64,000 nucleotides of DNA from the NCBI GenBank assembly GCA_036417435.1, contig CM070903.1, positions 79,539,501-79,603,500 on the forward strand. Direction: 5' to 3'. Below the pieces are notes generated by a model. It was not told the DNA's origin. It ran no database searches and was given only the letters and a program-made list of their open reading frames with translations. The position numbers and the translations under genes were made by a program. The stretch comes from Inia geoffrensis. Taxonomy: Eukaryota; Chordata; Mammalia; Artiodactyla; Iniidae. Shown here piece after piece: positions 45,661 to 58,004 of the stretch. Numbering within the stretch: position 1 is the stretch's first letter; each line of letters starts with the position of its first letter.

Positions 45661-45772
45661 GAGTTTGTTTTTTTCGAATGACTTAACATTTTAATATGGT
45701 TCCTCTTTATACTATCTGCAACAAAAGGGATAATGGTATAATTTATAATTTACAAATCATTTATAGATGCAT

Positions 45773-45818
45773 TATTCATATATATATACATATATATATA
45801 TATGTATATATATATATG
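45773..45818. repeat. Alternating TA/CA tract with dyad symmetry
   Basis: TATATATACATATATATA... TATGTATATATATATG reads almost the same on both strands and could extrude as a hairpin. Confidence 0.9.
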
Positions 45819-45829
45819 AAACTGTGCTT

Positions 45830-46610
45830 TCAACTTTGTAATTCTATAATTGGGACTTGACCATATTGAAGAGAGAGCAAGGTGAGCTGAGGAATCTTCC
45901 TCTCCATGACCTCTCTGAAGCAGAGTTGACCTGTAGAGCTTACTCTGGCTGAGATCACATGGTTGTGGTCACTCTCTGATCCAAACCAACTGCTGGGGCT
46001 TTGGGATGGACTAGTCATTGGTGTAAATGTAGCCAAGAAACCCACAAATCTGTGCTTGTATGTGTGCTGGCCAGATCCGCCCACCAGAGTTCAAGGGAAG
46101 CTTCAGGCAGAAGCCATTTCTTCTCTTTCTTCTTCACTCAGTTATCACTGCTCTCACGCACCCTTATGGCTTCAATCACCACCTAACAATGATGGTAACC
46201 AACTCAGGTATGCTAACCTGAACTGGGGTTTCAGCTTCAACCCCCTTTCCTAAGTAACTAACCAACATCTGCAATGCATCCTTGAAGCTCAAGGTGATCT
46301 GCTCTGCCTTTACTCCCTTCCATCAGAGCAGTGCCTCTTCTCAACCTCCCTGGCTCTTCCAGCATCTGCCTTGTTAAGTTGGCTCAAAACTTACCGTTAA
46401 GCTCTGATTTCTTTTCTTGGACTTCTATTGCTAATCACTGGCTGAGTCTGGCATATTCTCCCTTTGCAATATCTACCTTGTAATATTTAAGTATCATCAT
46501 TTCTTACTTAGAGAAATAATTTTTTAAAGTAGTCTTCTGAGCTATTTCACCATGCACATGTTTTTTGTTTTTGTTTTGTTTGTTTGTTTTCTAATCTTGC
46601 CACGTTTCTA
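45830..46610. other. Gene-free single-copy DNA
   Basis: Several overlapping open frames on both strands (45830-46253) without domain support. A TTTG-rich run is at 46561-46590. Confidence 0.45.
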
Positions 46611-46619
46611 ATCCGAAAC

Positions 46620-47060
46620 ATTCAGAGGCCGTCTATTGCCTACCACATAGGCCATCTTTTTAACCCTGGTGTCCATAGTCCTCCATGATCTAGCACCATT
46701 AGCTAGTCCAGTAAGTCAACAGTGCACCATTCTCCATACATGCCTCCCCCATGCATACACCTTTGTAACATTGTTAAGTTCAGCGTGCCCTGCCTTATTT
46801 CTCCACACCATTCTTATTAAAACACAATGCCATCCTCCAAGCTGCAGCTTGAATGGCCCTTCTCCCATTATACCTTTCTCAGGCTGAATGTGTGTTCTTC
46901 ATCTTCTGAACACCACCGCCTTTCTGCCTTTTTCCTGGAAAGAAAGCATACTCATCTTATTCTGCTTTATTATTTGGTCTTTTGTGTACTTATTTGTCAT
47001 TGCTTTTCCGCTAGACTCTCAATAATCAGAGAGCAAGGTTTATACTTCACTCACCAGCAT
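46620..47060 (+). repeat. L2 LINE 3' fragment
   Basis: 'gtccatagtcctccatgatctagcacc', 'ccttctcccattatacctttctcagg', 'tatttggtcttttgtgtacttatttgtc' follow the L2 3' segment. It ends near 'gagagcaaggtttatacttc'. Confidence 0.6.
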
Positions 47061-47744
47061 GCTCTATGGTGAGTGAGAGGCAATTGGGCTGGAATAGAAG
47101 CAGACTGACATGGGTAGCACATAGTCAAGCAGAAAGAAACTGGATAGAAGATAAAGGGACAGATGGCTTTGTCAAGCCAGCTTCTGAGTTCCTGGTTTAC
47201 TTGTGGGAGCGCACTTCCAGAGTTGTTTTCATTATTCCAGGCTGCATGTCAGTGGACATTATTGGAGAACATGACACACAAAAGAGCTCAATACAGCTTA
47301 TATTTGAATAGCGTTACAGTGAGCAATCAAAAAGGTAAGGAACAAGAAAGAGAAGAAAGAAATCAAGGGCCATCATCGTCTTTTACCTATGATTTCAGCT
47401 GGGAGGATACAGTTGTAACATGGCTACACTTCACTGACTCTCACAGATATGCTGTTTGTATGACAATAAGAAAATGCTAGAACTGGGTGGAGCTGAAGAG
47501 AAAATGAAATTTGGCGCAAGGGAGTAACTCACCCCAAACCACAAATTTCAGTCAGCTGCTAAACCTGGATTAGGACCACTTACTCAGTATCTAGTGTATC
47601 CTATATCTACTATAATTCTTTTAACTATCTTTTTACCAACCTAACTACACAAGAAGGCAGAAGGCCAAGTGTCTACATTTAAGTAGTATTGATCTTAGAG
47701 AAATGGGTGACCAACTGGATCTCCAAAACTCACCCCAAGGTCTC
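47061..47744. other. Gene-free single-copy DNA
   Basis: A plus-strand open frame of 105 codons (47163-47480) has no domain. Bases about 47500-47590 may be an antisense MIR relic. Confidence 0.45.
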
Positions 47745-47898
47745 CCTTCACTGTTTTCAAATCGTATGAGCTGTTTATATGTCTGTCACCTGGGCAGGAA
47801 CTGGAAAGTCCTGGAGGACAGAGTCCCTATTTGTCTCATAACACCTAGAAGGTGCTTTGCCATATTAAATACCCAACAATGGTCAATTGAATTGATGT
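47745..47898 (+). repeat. L2 3' end relic
   Basis: 'gaaagtcctggaggacagagtccc', 'tcataacacctagaaggtgctttgcc' and 'ggtcaattgaattgatg' resemble the L2 terminus. Confidence 0.5.
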
Positions 47899-48026
47899 AA
47901 ACTTCTACTGTTCCATAGCTCTTCCCCAGGTCCCACCTTTCATTATAGTCACTAAAGAGTCTCTGACTTGTGCTGGCCAGGTAGAATTCCTCTTGCAAAA
48001 TAATTTGTTCCCTGCATTCCTAATAG

Positions 48027-48417
48027 TCATTCAACCCCACAACACAAGAATCTGGCTCCACAAACCTAAAAGTCTGGCTTTGGAACAGGAAGTGAGCACA
48101 CTGTGTCTAGCCAGCCTTCATTGCAGGGACAGCATGTGCTCTGGGGCAGGGTCTGACCCTCTACCCAGAAGCTGCACCCCAAGCCCCAGGACCAGGAGCA
48201 TGGCCACCTGGTGCTTATCCTCTTATTCCACCAGACAGGAAGATGGTTTAAGCTTTCTCTTGCACAATGCACTGGAGGCAGAGGAGGCAAGCAGACAAAA
48301 AGAGTGGGTCAGGTGGATTTCATCAGCCGTAGCAGCAGCTCCTCAATATTTCTTTGCGAGGAGATGTTTGGCAGCTAAGGCAGTGCATGCTCAGGCAGAT
48401 TCCATTTACCAGGACAC
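48027..48417 (+). other. Candidate exon-like open stretch, not called as a gene
   Basis: A non-repetitive, GC-richer block. It is preceded by a pyrimidine-rich stretch ending TAATAG (48004-48026) and followed by GTGAGT at 48418. One frame stays open across the whole interval (open from 47993 to 48421, 142 codons). The product has no domain and no similarity I recognise. An alternative is a noncoding exon or chance. No neighbouring exon is seen. Confidence 0.2.
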
Positions 48418-48499
48418 GTGAGTACTCTTCAGCCTCCTCCTCCCCTCTTTTACCTCTCTTCTTTCTCCTGGCCCTAGGCAAGTGTTTTTTTTTTTCTAT

Positions 48500-48512
48500 G
48501 GGGGGGGGGGGG
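48500..48512 (+). repeat. Run of 13 G
   Basis: Thirteen uninterrupted G residues directly after a T-run, rare in mammalian DNA. Confidence 0.9.
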
Positions 48513-48699
48513 TAGGCAGGGGTAAATCAGATGTTAACAAAGTCTATGGATTTAATTTCAATTAATGTGTACTTTTCTTCAATACCAAGTGCTCAACAGT
48601 AGATCTTTAGAAATAAGTATGCAATGCAGTCTCCTCCCTTTTAAGAATTTTTTTTCCTGGACACAAAAGTAATGTGCAAGCTGTAGAAATTTTGGAAAT

Positions 48700-48830
48700 T
48701 TTATTATATATGCATGTATATGTATACAGATATAAATATACACGTATATGTATATATATAAACATACCTGTTTATGCATACATACAAGTATACATATACA
48801 TATATGCATGTGTATGTATATATTTAATGG
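48700..48830. repeat. Imperfect TATG/TACA-rich tract
   Basis: Alternating purine-pyrimidine sequence of TATATG, CATACA and TACG units. Produces the open frame 48579-48848 on the minus strand, which is not a gene. Confidence 0.85.
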
Positions 48831-48848
48831 ATCATTTGATATAAACAA

Positions 48849-49279
48849 TTTATAAATTTTTAATTAAATGTATATTTAAAATATTTTTATGTTAGTAAAT
48901 TCTCTTTCACAGCATAATTATTTGGTCACATAGTACTACATTGTAGAGCTACAACAAAATTTGTGTTTCTACTCCATAGGTTTTATTTCTTGGTTACTAC
49001 ATACAACACAGGGATAAATACCTAGTACACTATCTTCTTCTGTCATGTGTATTCATGTTGATTTTCTTAGAATGTGTTCTCTTTCCACTTCGTGAGTTAC
49101 AGCACTGAATCTGGATTTTCAAATTTAGTCAACAGATCCAAGATTGGACCATGAGACGTTTGAGAAGCTCAGGAAGAGTGAAAAAGGAAAGAACTGAAAC
49201 TACAACTGCCAGCTCTCTGGGCTCATTACAGCCCACAGTCTACTGCTGCCAAAATTCCTGCTTATTAAACAAACTACGC
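48849..49279. other. Gene-free DNA
   Basis: No repeat or gene recognised. Confidence 0.5.
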
Positions 49280-49285
49280 CAAGAC

Positions 49286-49470
49286 TCTCTCAGACTTTAA
49301 TTGATCCGCAGTTTCACTCATCCCTTTAATTACGGTCCTAGAGCACACAGAGACCCATGTGGATCAGTACATGAGCCCTGTCAAGTTCAGCCAGCATAGT
49401 TCAACAGGTGAAGGTAATTAAAGGCATTCCATTCTTTACTTTTATGCATATATGGACTTTGGCAGGGCCC
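49286..49470. other. Single-copy stretch with homeodomain-like sites
   Basis: Non-repetitive. TTTAATTGATC (49296), TTTAATTAC (49325), GGTAATTAAAGG (49413) and TTATGCATATATGG (49442) carry three TAATT cores and an octamer-like box within 160 bases. Candidate conserved noncoding element; nothing else supports it. Confidence 0.25.
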
Positions 49471-49904
49471 CAAATAACCAATCCAGAGCAAAGCTCAACA
49501 CAATTTTAGCCACTTTCCTTAATCTTGCAACTACTATAATACCATTCTCTTAGCCCTTTATTGCATAGGTCAACTTAATCTCCTTCTCAGTAGAAGAATC
49601 TTTCCTCATAAAAGAGAGTAAAATGGGAAAGGGGAGTAGATGATGCTATTTGGTGGATTAGGGTGAAGAAATGAATGTTAGTGAACATTCATTTACATTC
49701 AGGTCACATTCAAATAGTGAGCTATCTGACAAGAGGATTGGTCCTCCATTACAGAAAGACAAGGATTATTGAGTTTTGGTGCCTTGTCTCTGTTGATTCA
49801 AATTGGGCAGTGGGGGGTGGGGGAGACACACCCCAGATCTTTAATGTCATAAACATCATTTTATTTAATAGATGTGGGCAAGGAAAGCCCTATGGAGGGT
49901 GCAA
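49471..49904. other. Gene-free DNA
   Basis: No gene or repeat recognised. Confidence 0.5.
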
Positions 49905-50110
49905 ACACACTTGACTAACCTCCAGGAATTTATAATCTAGTTAGATAAATGATAGACTTACACATAAAATGGTGAATAAGCAGTTATTAAGGGAATTATA
50001 TAAGCAGCAAGTGTCAACATCTTTTAAAATAGAAAGATAACGTTACTTGTGCGGTTGGTCAGGGAGGGTTTCAGGAAGGGAAACAGTAGGAAACTGGACT
50101 TTGAAATTTT
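49905..50110 (+). repeat. Old dispersed repeat, family not named
   Basis: 'ctccaggaatttataatctag', 'ataaatgatagacttacac', 'ggtcagggagggtttcaggaaggg' follow the motif seen at 14895. Confidence 0.4.
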
Positions 50111-51234
50111 TTTCCTTCTTTGTTGTTTAAGTAGAGTTGCTAAGGGATAGCAAATTGGAGTTGCCAGGATTATCTTGAGGTAACATTACTCTGTAAAATG
50201 GACTTGGACTCCATTTGGTTTTCTTATTTCACATATGTTTGGTAAGTATCTAAGATGAGTGATAAAATAGGTCAAATTCTAGTGATATGACGATTCATAG
50301 ACATGAAACTGTTCAAGTTACTGTGAGGGAAAGACAATTGTTTTTGTATCCTATTTTACAGTTTACAAATCTTATTCACACATATTATTTCAAGCTCAAT
50401 AAAAATGTTGTACAGTTGGCATCACTATCTCTATCTTACCCATTAAAACAAAACATACCACATCAAAAAAACCCTCAAGACCAAATAAACAAACAAAAAA
50501 CTAAGTCAGGGTTTGTCACTTGCTCTAGATTACACAGGGCTCCAAATAATTTTATTTATCCTATACTATAGCTATTGCTGCAGAATGTTTTGTATAAACA
50601 AAATAAACTTTGGTCTTTGATCAACCATGATTAGTTATTCGGCTTAGTAACTGCACTGATCATTTTTATAGTTTATTCCTTAGATATTTGTCTTTTCCTT
50701 ACTTTAGAAATTCATTATTCCAGAAATTAGATAACAGAGATCCTAGCATCTGAGAATAAATTGTCTGCTTTCTATGACATTTACTAAAAGCCGAGGAGTT
50801 GGTTTAGCTCATTAGTCATCTTTGTAAATTTTTCCATGTATTTTCATTAAATTTTGTATTGAAACATTCATTTAAATTTATTTTTTCTAGATTTTATAAC
50901 TTTAAAGAAGTTTTAATCTCCTACTATTTTGATATTAAAATATATTGATATGTTTTATTTACTATATATTATATAATTTAATAAATTATTAATAATACAA
51001 TATATAAAGAGATTATTATAATATCCTAATGTTTGTTGTAAGGTATAATGTGAGTAATTTTCTTTTAGAAATACATTTTTATTAATGTCTGATAGAAATC
51101 AAATGACTATAAATGTATTTTCCATATTTATATTAAAACATGAACAAGATCTATGATATCCAAAGATCTTGCAATTGCTATAAAATTTAGGGACAAACAG
51201 CCACACAACTTTTAGGAAATGTTTTTGGAGAAAC
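50111..51234. other. Gene-free, very AT-rich DNA
   Basis: No repeat can be named. 50820-51140 is particularly AT-rich with short TATA runs. Confidence 0.45.
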
Positions 51235-51430
51235 AATTGTGCACCAGGTATCGTGCTCAGTGCTTTTGTACACCTTGTTGCATTTAATTCTCAAAACTAG
51301 CCTCTAAGTTTGAAGTACTAGTCCCTATTTTACGAATGAGGATATGCTCTCAGAAACATTATTTGTAAGCTCAGCCAAGATCACATATCTGACAAGTGAA
51401 GGAACCAGGATATATCCAAATGAATGACTT
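51235..51430 (-). repeat. MIR relic, antisense
   Basis: 'gcaccaggtatcgtgctcagtgcttttg', 'catttaattctcaaaactagcc', 'gtccctattttacgaatgagg', 'cagccaagatcacatatctg' follow the antisense MIR order. Confidence 0.7.
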
Positions 51431-51853
51431 TTATCCAAGGACTGGGAAGTGGGAAAAGAAGGCATCCAAGACATTATTTTCTTTTACTGCTCAAGTTGGT
51501 CACCATGACCAGTCTAACACTAGGAATGAAATGTTAGCAAACCCCATCTATTAGCTTATTTGCTAATAGAACTCAGTTGTGGAACTGCATTATGGAAATA
51601 GCAGTAAGTCCATAGCTACTGTAACAAACTTCTTTTTTCTTCCTTATGGATTTGCTTTAACTCTGCAACTGACTTGCTTTAACTCTATGACTTTTCTCAT
51701 GCCTCATCATCTGGGCCACCAGTAATCTCCTCTCACCTTTACAATTTCCACACCCACAATGTATTCATCTTCAATAAAATCAATTGTCCTAACAGAAGGT
51801 ACTTGTGAGAATTCCATTGCAAATAATATTGCTGCTCGAAAAGATAACAACTT
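51431..51853. other. Gene-free DNA
   Basis: Overlapping minus-strand open frames (51707-51945) run into an L1 end and are not genes. Confidence 0.5.
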
Positions 51854-51864
51854 GTAACAACTTT

Positions 51865-51977
51865 TAATGAAAAAGAATCTGAAAAAGAACATATAACTGA
51901 ATCACTTTCCTGTAAACCTGAAACTAACACAACATTGTAAATCAATTATACTTCAATAAATATTTTTAATTAAAAAA
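51865..51977 (+). mobile_element. 5'-truncated L1 3' end
   Basis: 'gaatctgaaaaagaacatata', 'tgaatcactttcctgtaaacc', 'acaacattgtaaatcaat' and AATAAA with an A-rich tail. The flanks GTAACAACTTT (51854-51864) and GTGACAACTTT (51978-51988) differ at one base and are the target-site duplication. Only about 113 bases were copied. Confidence 0.9.
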
Positions 51978-52064
51978 GTGACAACTTTCTTCTGATGAAC
52001 CTAAGGGATTCTTGCAAACATTATTGATAACAATCCTCATAAAATACTTATGACATGACACTAG

Positions 52065-52250
52065 AGGAAGTGATAGCTACCGTTTATTAAGCATACACTA
52101 TGCATTTCAGGCAATTCTCTTTTAATTGTCACAGCTGGGTATCACCAAACAGACAAAGAAAGAAAACCGAATTTGAGCTGAAAAGTAACTGCCCCAAAGT
52201 CATACAACTAGTTAGCGGTAGAGCCACGCAATGTCTGATCCTAAAATTAG
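52065..52250 (-). repeat. MIR relic, antisense
   Basis: 'taccgtttattaagcatacactatgc', 'gccccaaagtcatacaactagttag', 'ggtagagccacgcaatg' follow the antisense MIR order. Confidence 0.65.
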
Positions 52251-52264
52251 GTAACCACTTATGT

Positions 52265-52440
52265 TTTATAAGAACTTAAGGCAAGGCTATTGCTTAATTT
52301 TTCCAAATTTCAAGTTCCTCCCCTTTAAAGGAGGGTGGGTAATAGCTGTCCTGTCTACTCTACAGGCTGTTTGAGGACCTCAAAGGAGTTAACAGATGGA
52401 AGTGAGAATACTTTCCACAAAATATAAAGCAGTACAGAAA
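52265..52440 (+). repeat. MIR relic
   Basis: 'ttcaagttcctcccctttaaagg', 'ggctgtttgaggacctcaaaggag' follow the sense MIR core. Confidence 0.5.
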
Positions 52441-54014
52441 TACTTGGTTTTGTCAGTCTGTCTAATGCATCTCTCCTTTAAAAAAAAAAAAGAATAGATA
52501 TTTATTAAGTATCTATTTACAGTAGGAAAGTTCTAGGCTTTGGAACTGTGCTCAAAGATGGACCAAATATATAATGCTCTATATAATAAAAAAAGTTTGA
52601 AATTAAGACGAACATGGAGAAGTAAGAGTGAAGTCTAATGCAGTTATGGAGGTTTGGTTCAGAATATCTATTCCTATTTTCTTCTTGTGTGATCTCTCTT
52701 TCCTGTGTAGAACATAAGGCTAAAAGAAATTTTCCTAATTCATTTTCAGCTGGTGACCCAAGTTCGATTCAGGTTCCATACCAGATGTAATCACATGAGA
52801 CTTGAAATTTGAACTGAGATAAATGGGATATTGAGCATGTGTTTTTTCAATGTGCATTTTAGTAAATGGGGCATGGCTCTGATGCCTAACTCTGTCCCTG
52901 AGGCTTGCTGATTTAACAAAAATGGCTTCTTGATAGTAGAAAAGGTGGCATGATGGGGGACTCTGAAACTCTAGTGGCAGTTTCCAACTTTGCACAGGAG
53001 GTTTCCTGATTGGACTACAATGATGTTGTTCTAGAATCAGTAACTGTAGCTAATTTAGCAGCTCAGATTGAGGCATTCCTATATTCATATATGTAATAAG
53101 GGTGCCTCCTGATTTGACAAGCAGCTCCCAGATCATGGCAGGAGAAGCAGCTCCTTTGACAGCCTGGCTCTGCCGTATAGATTAGAGAATGGATTCTGGA
53201 ATCTCATCCAATTTTTTTATTCAACTATTTTAATAATTCTGTAAGCTATCTGACATGCTATAATAAATTCTTTTATTCAAATCATTTAGAGTGAAATCTG
53301 CTTTCTGCATCACAATACTGACCAATAGAAACCCTAAAGAGTATATATATGGAACACATAAAAGGATAATTTTTAAAGGCGCTTTTTTTAAGTAAATCAA
53401 GTCATTAAGTTGAACAATAGTTGACCCTGACAATAGGTCTCCCATGGTGATTCCTCTCCTTTTCACTGCCAGTTATTTCCTGCTTTCTTCTCTCTATTCC
53501 TCATCCGTTGTCTTGCCATTCAGAGGAAAGGTGAGACAGACTGTACTTAAAGTTGTAACAGCTACAAGGGAATGTTCTTTTGAAATGCAATGTCATATTT
53601 CTAATTTGCATTGTTTGATTCCTCCTCAATATGCTGCAATGATTTTCATTCAAATCAAATTCATTTTCCACTTTATCCTCAAGTGTACATTCTCTTAAAA
53701 ACCCTTCCTGCTAGTGTATTTCTCATATAATTGAAGAGGGGCTTTGATGAGTAGAGACTTTATTTTTCTTGGATACAGCCATGTACCTTTCAAAGCAGTA
53801 TTGGGGCTGCAGTTTTGTTTCAAGCTCAGTGTAAGGATAAACAGCAATGCATAATCAGATCTGTCCCATCCCACTCACAGTGGGTAATCTTAAATGAGGT
53901 GGTGGTATTGTTCCAGACTAAAGGCACCCAGTGTTCCCCACACCTTAATTTAATTCTGTACAGTTAACTGCATCCTCATAGGAGATGGTGTTTTAAAGAA
54001 ACACTTCTTGTATA
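52441..54014. other. Gene-free DNA
   Basis: No gene or identifiable repeat; an A-run at 52480-52491. Confidence 0.5.
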
Positions 54015-54190
54015 ATTTGAAAATACTAAGGTGGCCTGGACTGTTAGAAAGTGTGCTATAAGACTCAAAAGTTAAATTCTATGCATGGCTTTGCTACTAA
54101 TTAGTTGTATAAACATAGACTTGTCATCTTCCTGTGTCTCAATTTTTTCATCTATAAAATGAGAAGATTGAACTGGATAATTTCTGTGTT
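54015..54190 (+). repeat. MIR relic
   Basis: 'gcatggctttgctactaattag', 'cataGacttgtcatcttcctg', 'tgtctcaattttttcatctataaaatgag' follow the sense MIR order. Confidence 0.65.
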
Positions 54191-54194
54191 GTGT

Positions 54195-54325
54195 TATTTA
54201 GCCATCATTTGTTGGAACCTACCAAATGCCAAGTCATATGCTTAGAGCTGATGTTATAGAGATGGATGACACTATGATCCCAGCTTCAATGATTGTGACA
54301 TCTGGTAGGGAGACAGACATAAACC
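54195..54325 (+). repeat. Old dispersed repeat, family not named
   Basis: 'accaaatgccaagtcatatgcttagagctg', 'gagatggatgacactatgatcccagc' and 'ggtagggagacagac' belong with the motif at 14895. Confidence 0.4.
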
Positions 54326-54420
54326 AATAATAATAACTCAATATGATGATCTCTAATGGCTCTACCAGTTATGAGTCAAATGAAAGTTTCCCTTTCCTTC
54401 ATAACGTGTGTGTGCATGTG

Positions 54421-54455
54421 TGTCTCTCTGTGTGTGTGTGTGTGTGTGTGTGTGT
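54421..54455 (+). repeat. (GT)n microsatellite
   Basis: About thirteen uninterrupted GT units after TGTCTCTC. Confidence 0.97.
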
Positions 54456-54889
54456 AAGCTCATGCACATCCTCACACAGGAGCAAATTAATTGCAGAAAA
54501 GATCAAGCAGAGATAGACTTTACATGGATGATTGTCAATTAAGGAAGGACTATCACAGAAGGCATAAGAATAATACTGTTTACTCATTGGATTTTATTTA
54601 CAGTTACTTTTCCATATGGAATGAGGCAATCTGTGGGAGGTTCATAGAAGGCTGGATGAAATTGAGTTACCAGAGTGAAGAAATGTGTCCACTTAGTTTC
54701 ATAATTATTAAGTCATTCCTGAAGTCACCTGGATTCTCATGCTCTGGGATGTCTTCTACCATCAAAGCAACCCAGGACTTGACTTTCCTTGGTGATTGGT
54801 TTCCTGACATGCAGGAAGGAAATTTGAGGATTCTCTGATAATAATCATATAGGAGGGTATCAAGTCCCAGGACTCAAACTCAGAACATC
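54456..54889. other. Gene-free DNA
   Basis: A 115-codon plus-strand open frame (54491-54838) has no recognised domain. Confidence 0.5.
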
Positions 54890-55075
54890 TGAGTACTGTG
54901 TCTGCTACTTACTAAATACATGTCTGGTCTAAAAAATGACCATAGACAAGTCAATTGATCCATCTTGGCACTTTTTCCTTTGTAATTGAAAAAAGGTGAC
55001 CACTTTAGTCTACCTCATAGGAGGATTGGGACATTCAAAATGCTTGCAGTCTTTAAAGAGGTTCACAAATGTTTG
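54890..55075 (+). repeat. MIR relic
   Basis: 'gtgtctgctacttactaaatacatg', 'aaaaatgaccatagacaagtcaattgatcc', 'cctcataggaggattgg' follow the sense MIR order. Confidence 0.6.
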
Positions 55076-55164
55076 ATGAGGCTATATATTTTGTGAGATA
55101 AAATGGGAAAGAGTGGTGAGTGTTGGGAATGGGAAGTTTCAATAAATAACATATCCATATCTGT

Positions 55165-55260
55165 TCAGAGCTATCAGAGCCTTGGAGATAACTTGGTCCA
55201 TATTCTCATTTTGCAGATGAAGAACAAGAGTCCTTTCAAGGAAGTGAGACTTGTACATAT
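55165..55260 (-). repeat. MIR-related relic, antisense
   Basis: 'ccttggagataacttggtcc', 'ctcattttgcagatgaagaac' match the antisense MIR-type core. Confidence 0.5.
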
Positions 55261-55299
55261 TCTACTTGCACATATTCCAGCGAAGTACTAAGAATTAGA

Positions 55300-56684
55300 A
55301 GTACCAATTAATCATACAGATATTTCATGAGTTCAGGAAGGTTTAGGACATTGACTGTTTCAATAATTTTTGTCTTGTGTTTTGATATTTCTACAGTGAG
55401 TACTTTTCATATTCTACTAATTCACTGGGCTATTCCTTTCTAGATTGAGTTTCTGCTCTAAAAGTATACTCTTTCAAGACAAGCTGTCTCTCAGGGCAAT
55501 GAGGCATTAATTTTTTTTTAAACTTCAAATCTGTAAATAGTGTTTTGGAACTATCTAGGCTTCTGAATTCTGATGACTTTAAGCATTTGCTCTTGGAAGA
55601 GTGATATCTTGGCTTTGTTTAGGGAAAGAGTCTGCCTCTACACCAAGTCAGGCATTTCCAACCTGCCCTTATTCACTCTACTCATTCATAGACAATTTTA
55701 AGATAGAAAAGTTGCAGTGGTTGTTAGGAGACAATTATCCCTGGGTCTTTCCACATTTCTGCACTTCCTCTGAGCAGAGACACTAACAACTCTATTCCAG
55801 AATATATCGTCAAGGGTGTTCATGTGGTGAAGAGCCTTGGAAGAGAGTGAGAGTGCCTCTTTTTCAAAAAGGGGAAGGCAGGTTTATGGGTCATTATGAA
55901 ATATTCAAGTTCACTAAACTCAGGATTCTTCTCCTATAATGTACCTAAGCATGTCCAGTTGTTACCTGGCACTTTTCTGGCTGTCCTTTAGGAGGTGGGC
56001 CTCAGGGAACCTGTACAAAATTGCTGATACTCAGGCTGCTTCTCTTGCCTTGAGTAAGAAACTGTCCTTTGTTGCTGACCAAATAGGTTTATGTCTTCTA
56101 CCAGCACCCATAAACTGGGGCAGGCTAACTTAATAGCTTGCAAGTAAAACCTCAGACCCTTCACAGTTCTCAGTAGTAGTTATGGTGACTTATTCATGAA
56201 CATGCCTACCATCAGAAAGAATTAATTGAATCCCATTCCTCTTTGATAAAAATGGGTTCACAAATATGCACGTGATGCCAAACTAGCCGAGGCAATGTGT
56301 GCAGAACTATGGGAGAAGTCTTCGAGAGAGGAAGCCAAACGTGATCCTTGTGAACATTACAGAAATCTTACTTCAACCCTGGGAATGACAAAAACCACAC
56401 GTGGAAAAATGCAAACACAAAATTGCAGAGATAAGGAACCGTCCCTGACTTAAGGAGCTGAAGCCAAGTCACCTAACTGATACTACGTTGGAGAATATAT
56501 TTTCTTATTGTTTAAGGTACTTTGCTTCACGTTCTTCTGTTCACTCTTAACCAGATGCCCTCTGCTAATATGGCAGCCCATGAGCAATATCTCACAGTAC
56601 TGAATCGCAGTACATTTCCTCTTTGACCCACTAAAATGAGACTTCTGCTCCCACCCCTATGCTGACATAGATCTCCAATTACTT
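55300..56684. other. Gene-free single-copy DNA
   Basis: No repeat or gene recognised over most of this stretch. Confidence 0.5.
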
Positions 56685-58004
56685 TATTTTGTTTTAATTT
56701 TTGTCATGATATACACACAGAAGAGAACATAAAACTTATAAGTACAATTTAAAAATTAAAAATAAAGCAAACCCAAACCACCACCCATGTTGGGTAATAA
56801 AATACTGACAAAAGCTGACACAGGGACCTCTTCACAAGCACAGTCCCTCTCTGCCCCACTAGAGATGCCCATTCTTCAGAATTTTCTCATAAACATTTTT
56901 TCTGCTTTTCTTTATAGTTTCACCCTGTACAAATGCATCCCTAATCAATTAATTTAGCTTTGCCTGTTTTTGAACTTTATATAAATGGAATCGTACTCTA
57001 CATATTATTTTTTGTCTAGCTTCTATGTGACACAATTTGTTGTGTAAAGCTTCCATTCTTTTTTTGCTTGCATTGTTGCTTAGCATTCCATTTCATGAGT
57101 ATGTCACTATTCATTTATCTATGTTATGGTTGGCATTTAAGTTGTTTTTATTTGGGGCAGAGAATAAAAATTCTGACGTCTACATTCTTGTAAAGATATC
57201 TTAGTACCTATCTCCAAGACACTTTCTAGGTTATATACATAGAGGGGAATTTCTGGATCATGAAATGTGTATATTTTCTATCTTACTATATAGTGGCAAA
57301 CTTCTTTTTTAATGCCATACCAATGTATCCTCCCACTTAAAGTATATGAGAGTGTCCATTACAATATATTCTTGAAGCACTTGGTGTTGTTAAACTTTTG
57401 AGTTTTTCCTAAACAATTGAGAAGGTAATCTTGTTATGTTTTTAATTTGCATTTTTCTGATTATGAAGGAAATTAAAGATCTTGGTATATCTTTATAGGC
57501 CATTTGGCTGTATTCTGTTGTGATTTGCATGTTCAAATGTTTTGCCCATTTCTTTATTGTGTTGTCTGCTTTTTCAAGTTTATTTGTAGGAGCTCTTTAC
57601 ATATTCTGGGTACTGATTTCACACACTGTGGTGCAATATTTTCTTCCAACATCTGTGGCTTCCTTTTATTTCTTTATGCTGTTTGAATGATATAAGTTCA
57701 AATTCTTAATACAGATTCATCATTTTTTCCTCTATGATTACTACTTCCAGGGGACTGGTTTAAGAAATCTTAAATCTTCGTGAGGTCACAAACACATTCT
57801 ATATTCTCATGAAAAAGCTTAAAACTTTGACGCCTACACTTAAGGTTTTAATTTGCATGAAATTCATTTTGTACATGTTGTGTAATAAAAGCCTTTGTCT
57901 CAGCACCATTTGTTATTCACTTACCTGTGATGCTATCTCTGTTATAAATCAAGTGTCCATTTACGTGGAGATCCATTTCTAAATTCCTCACACAGTTCAT
58001 CCAA

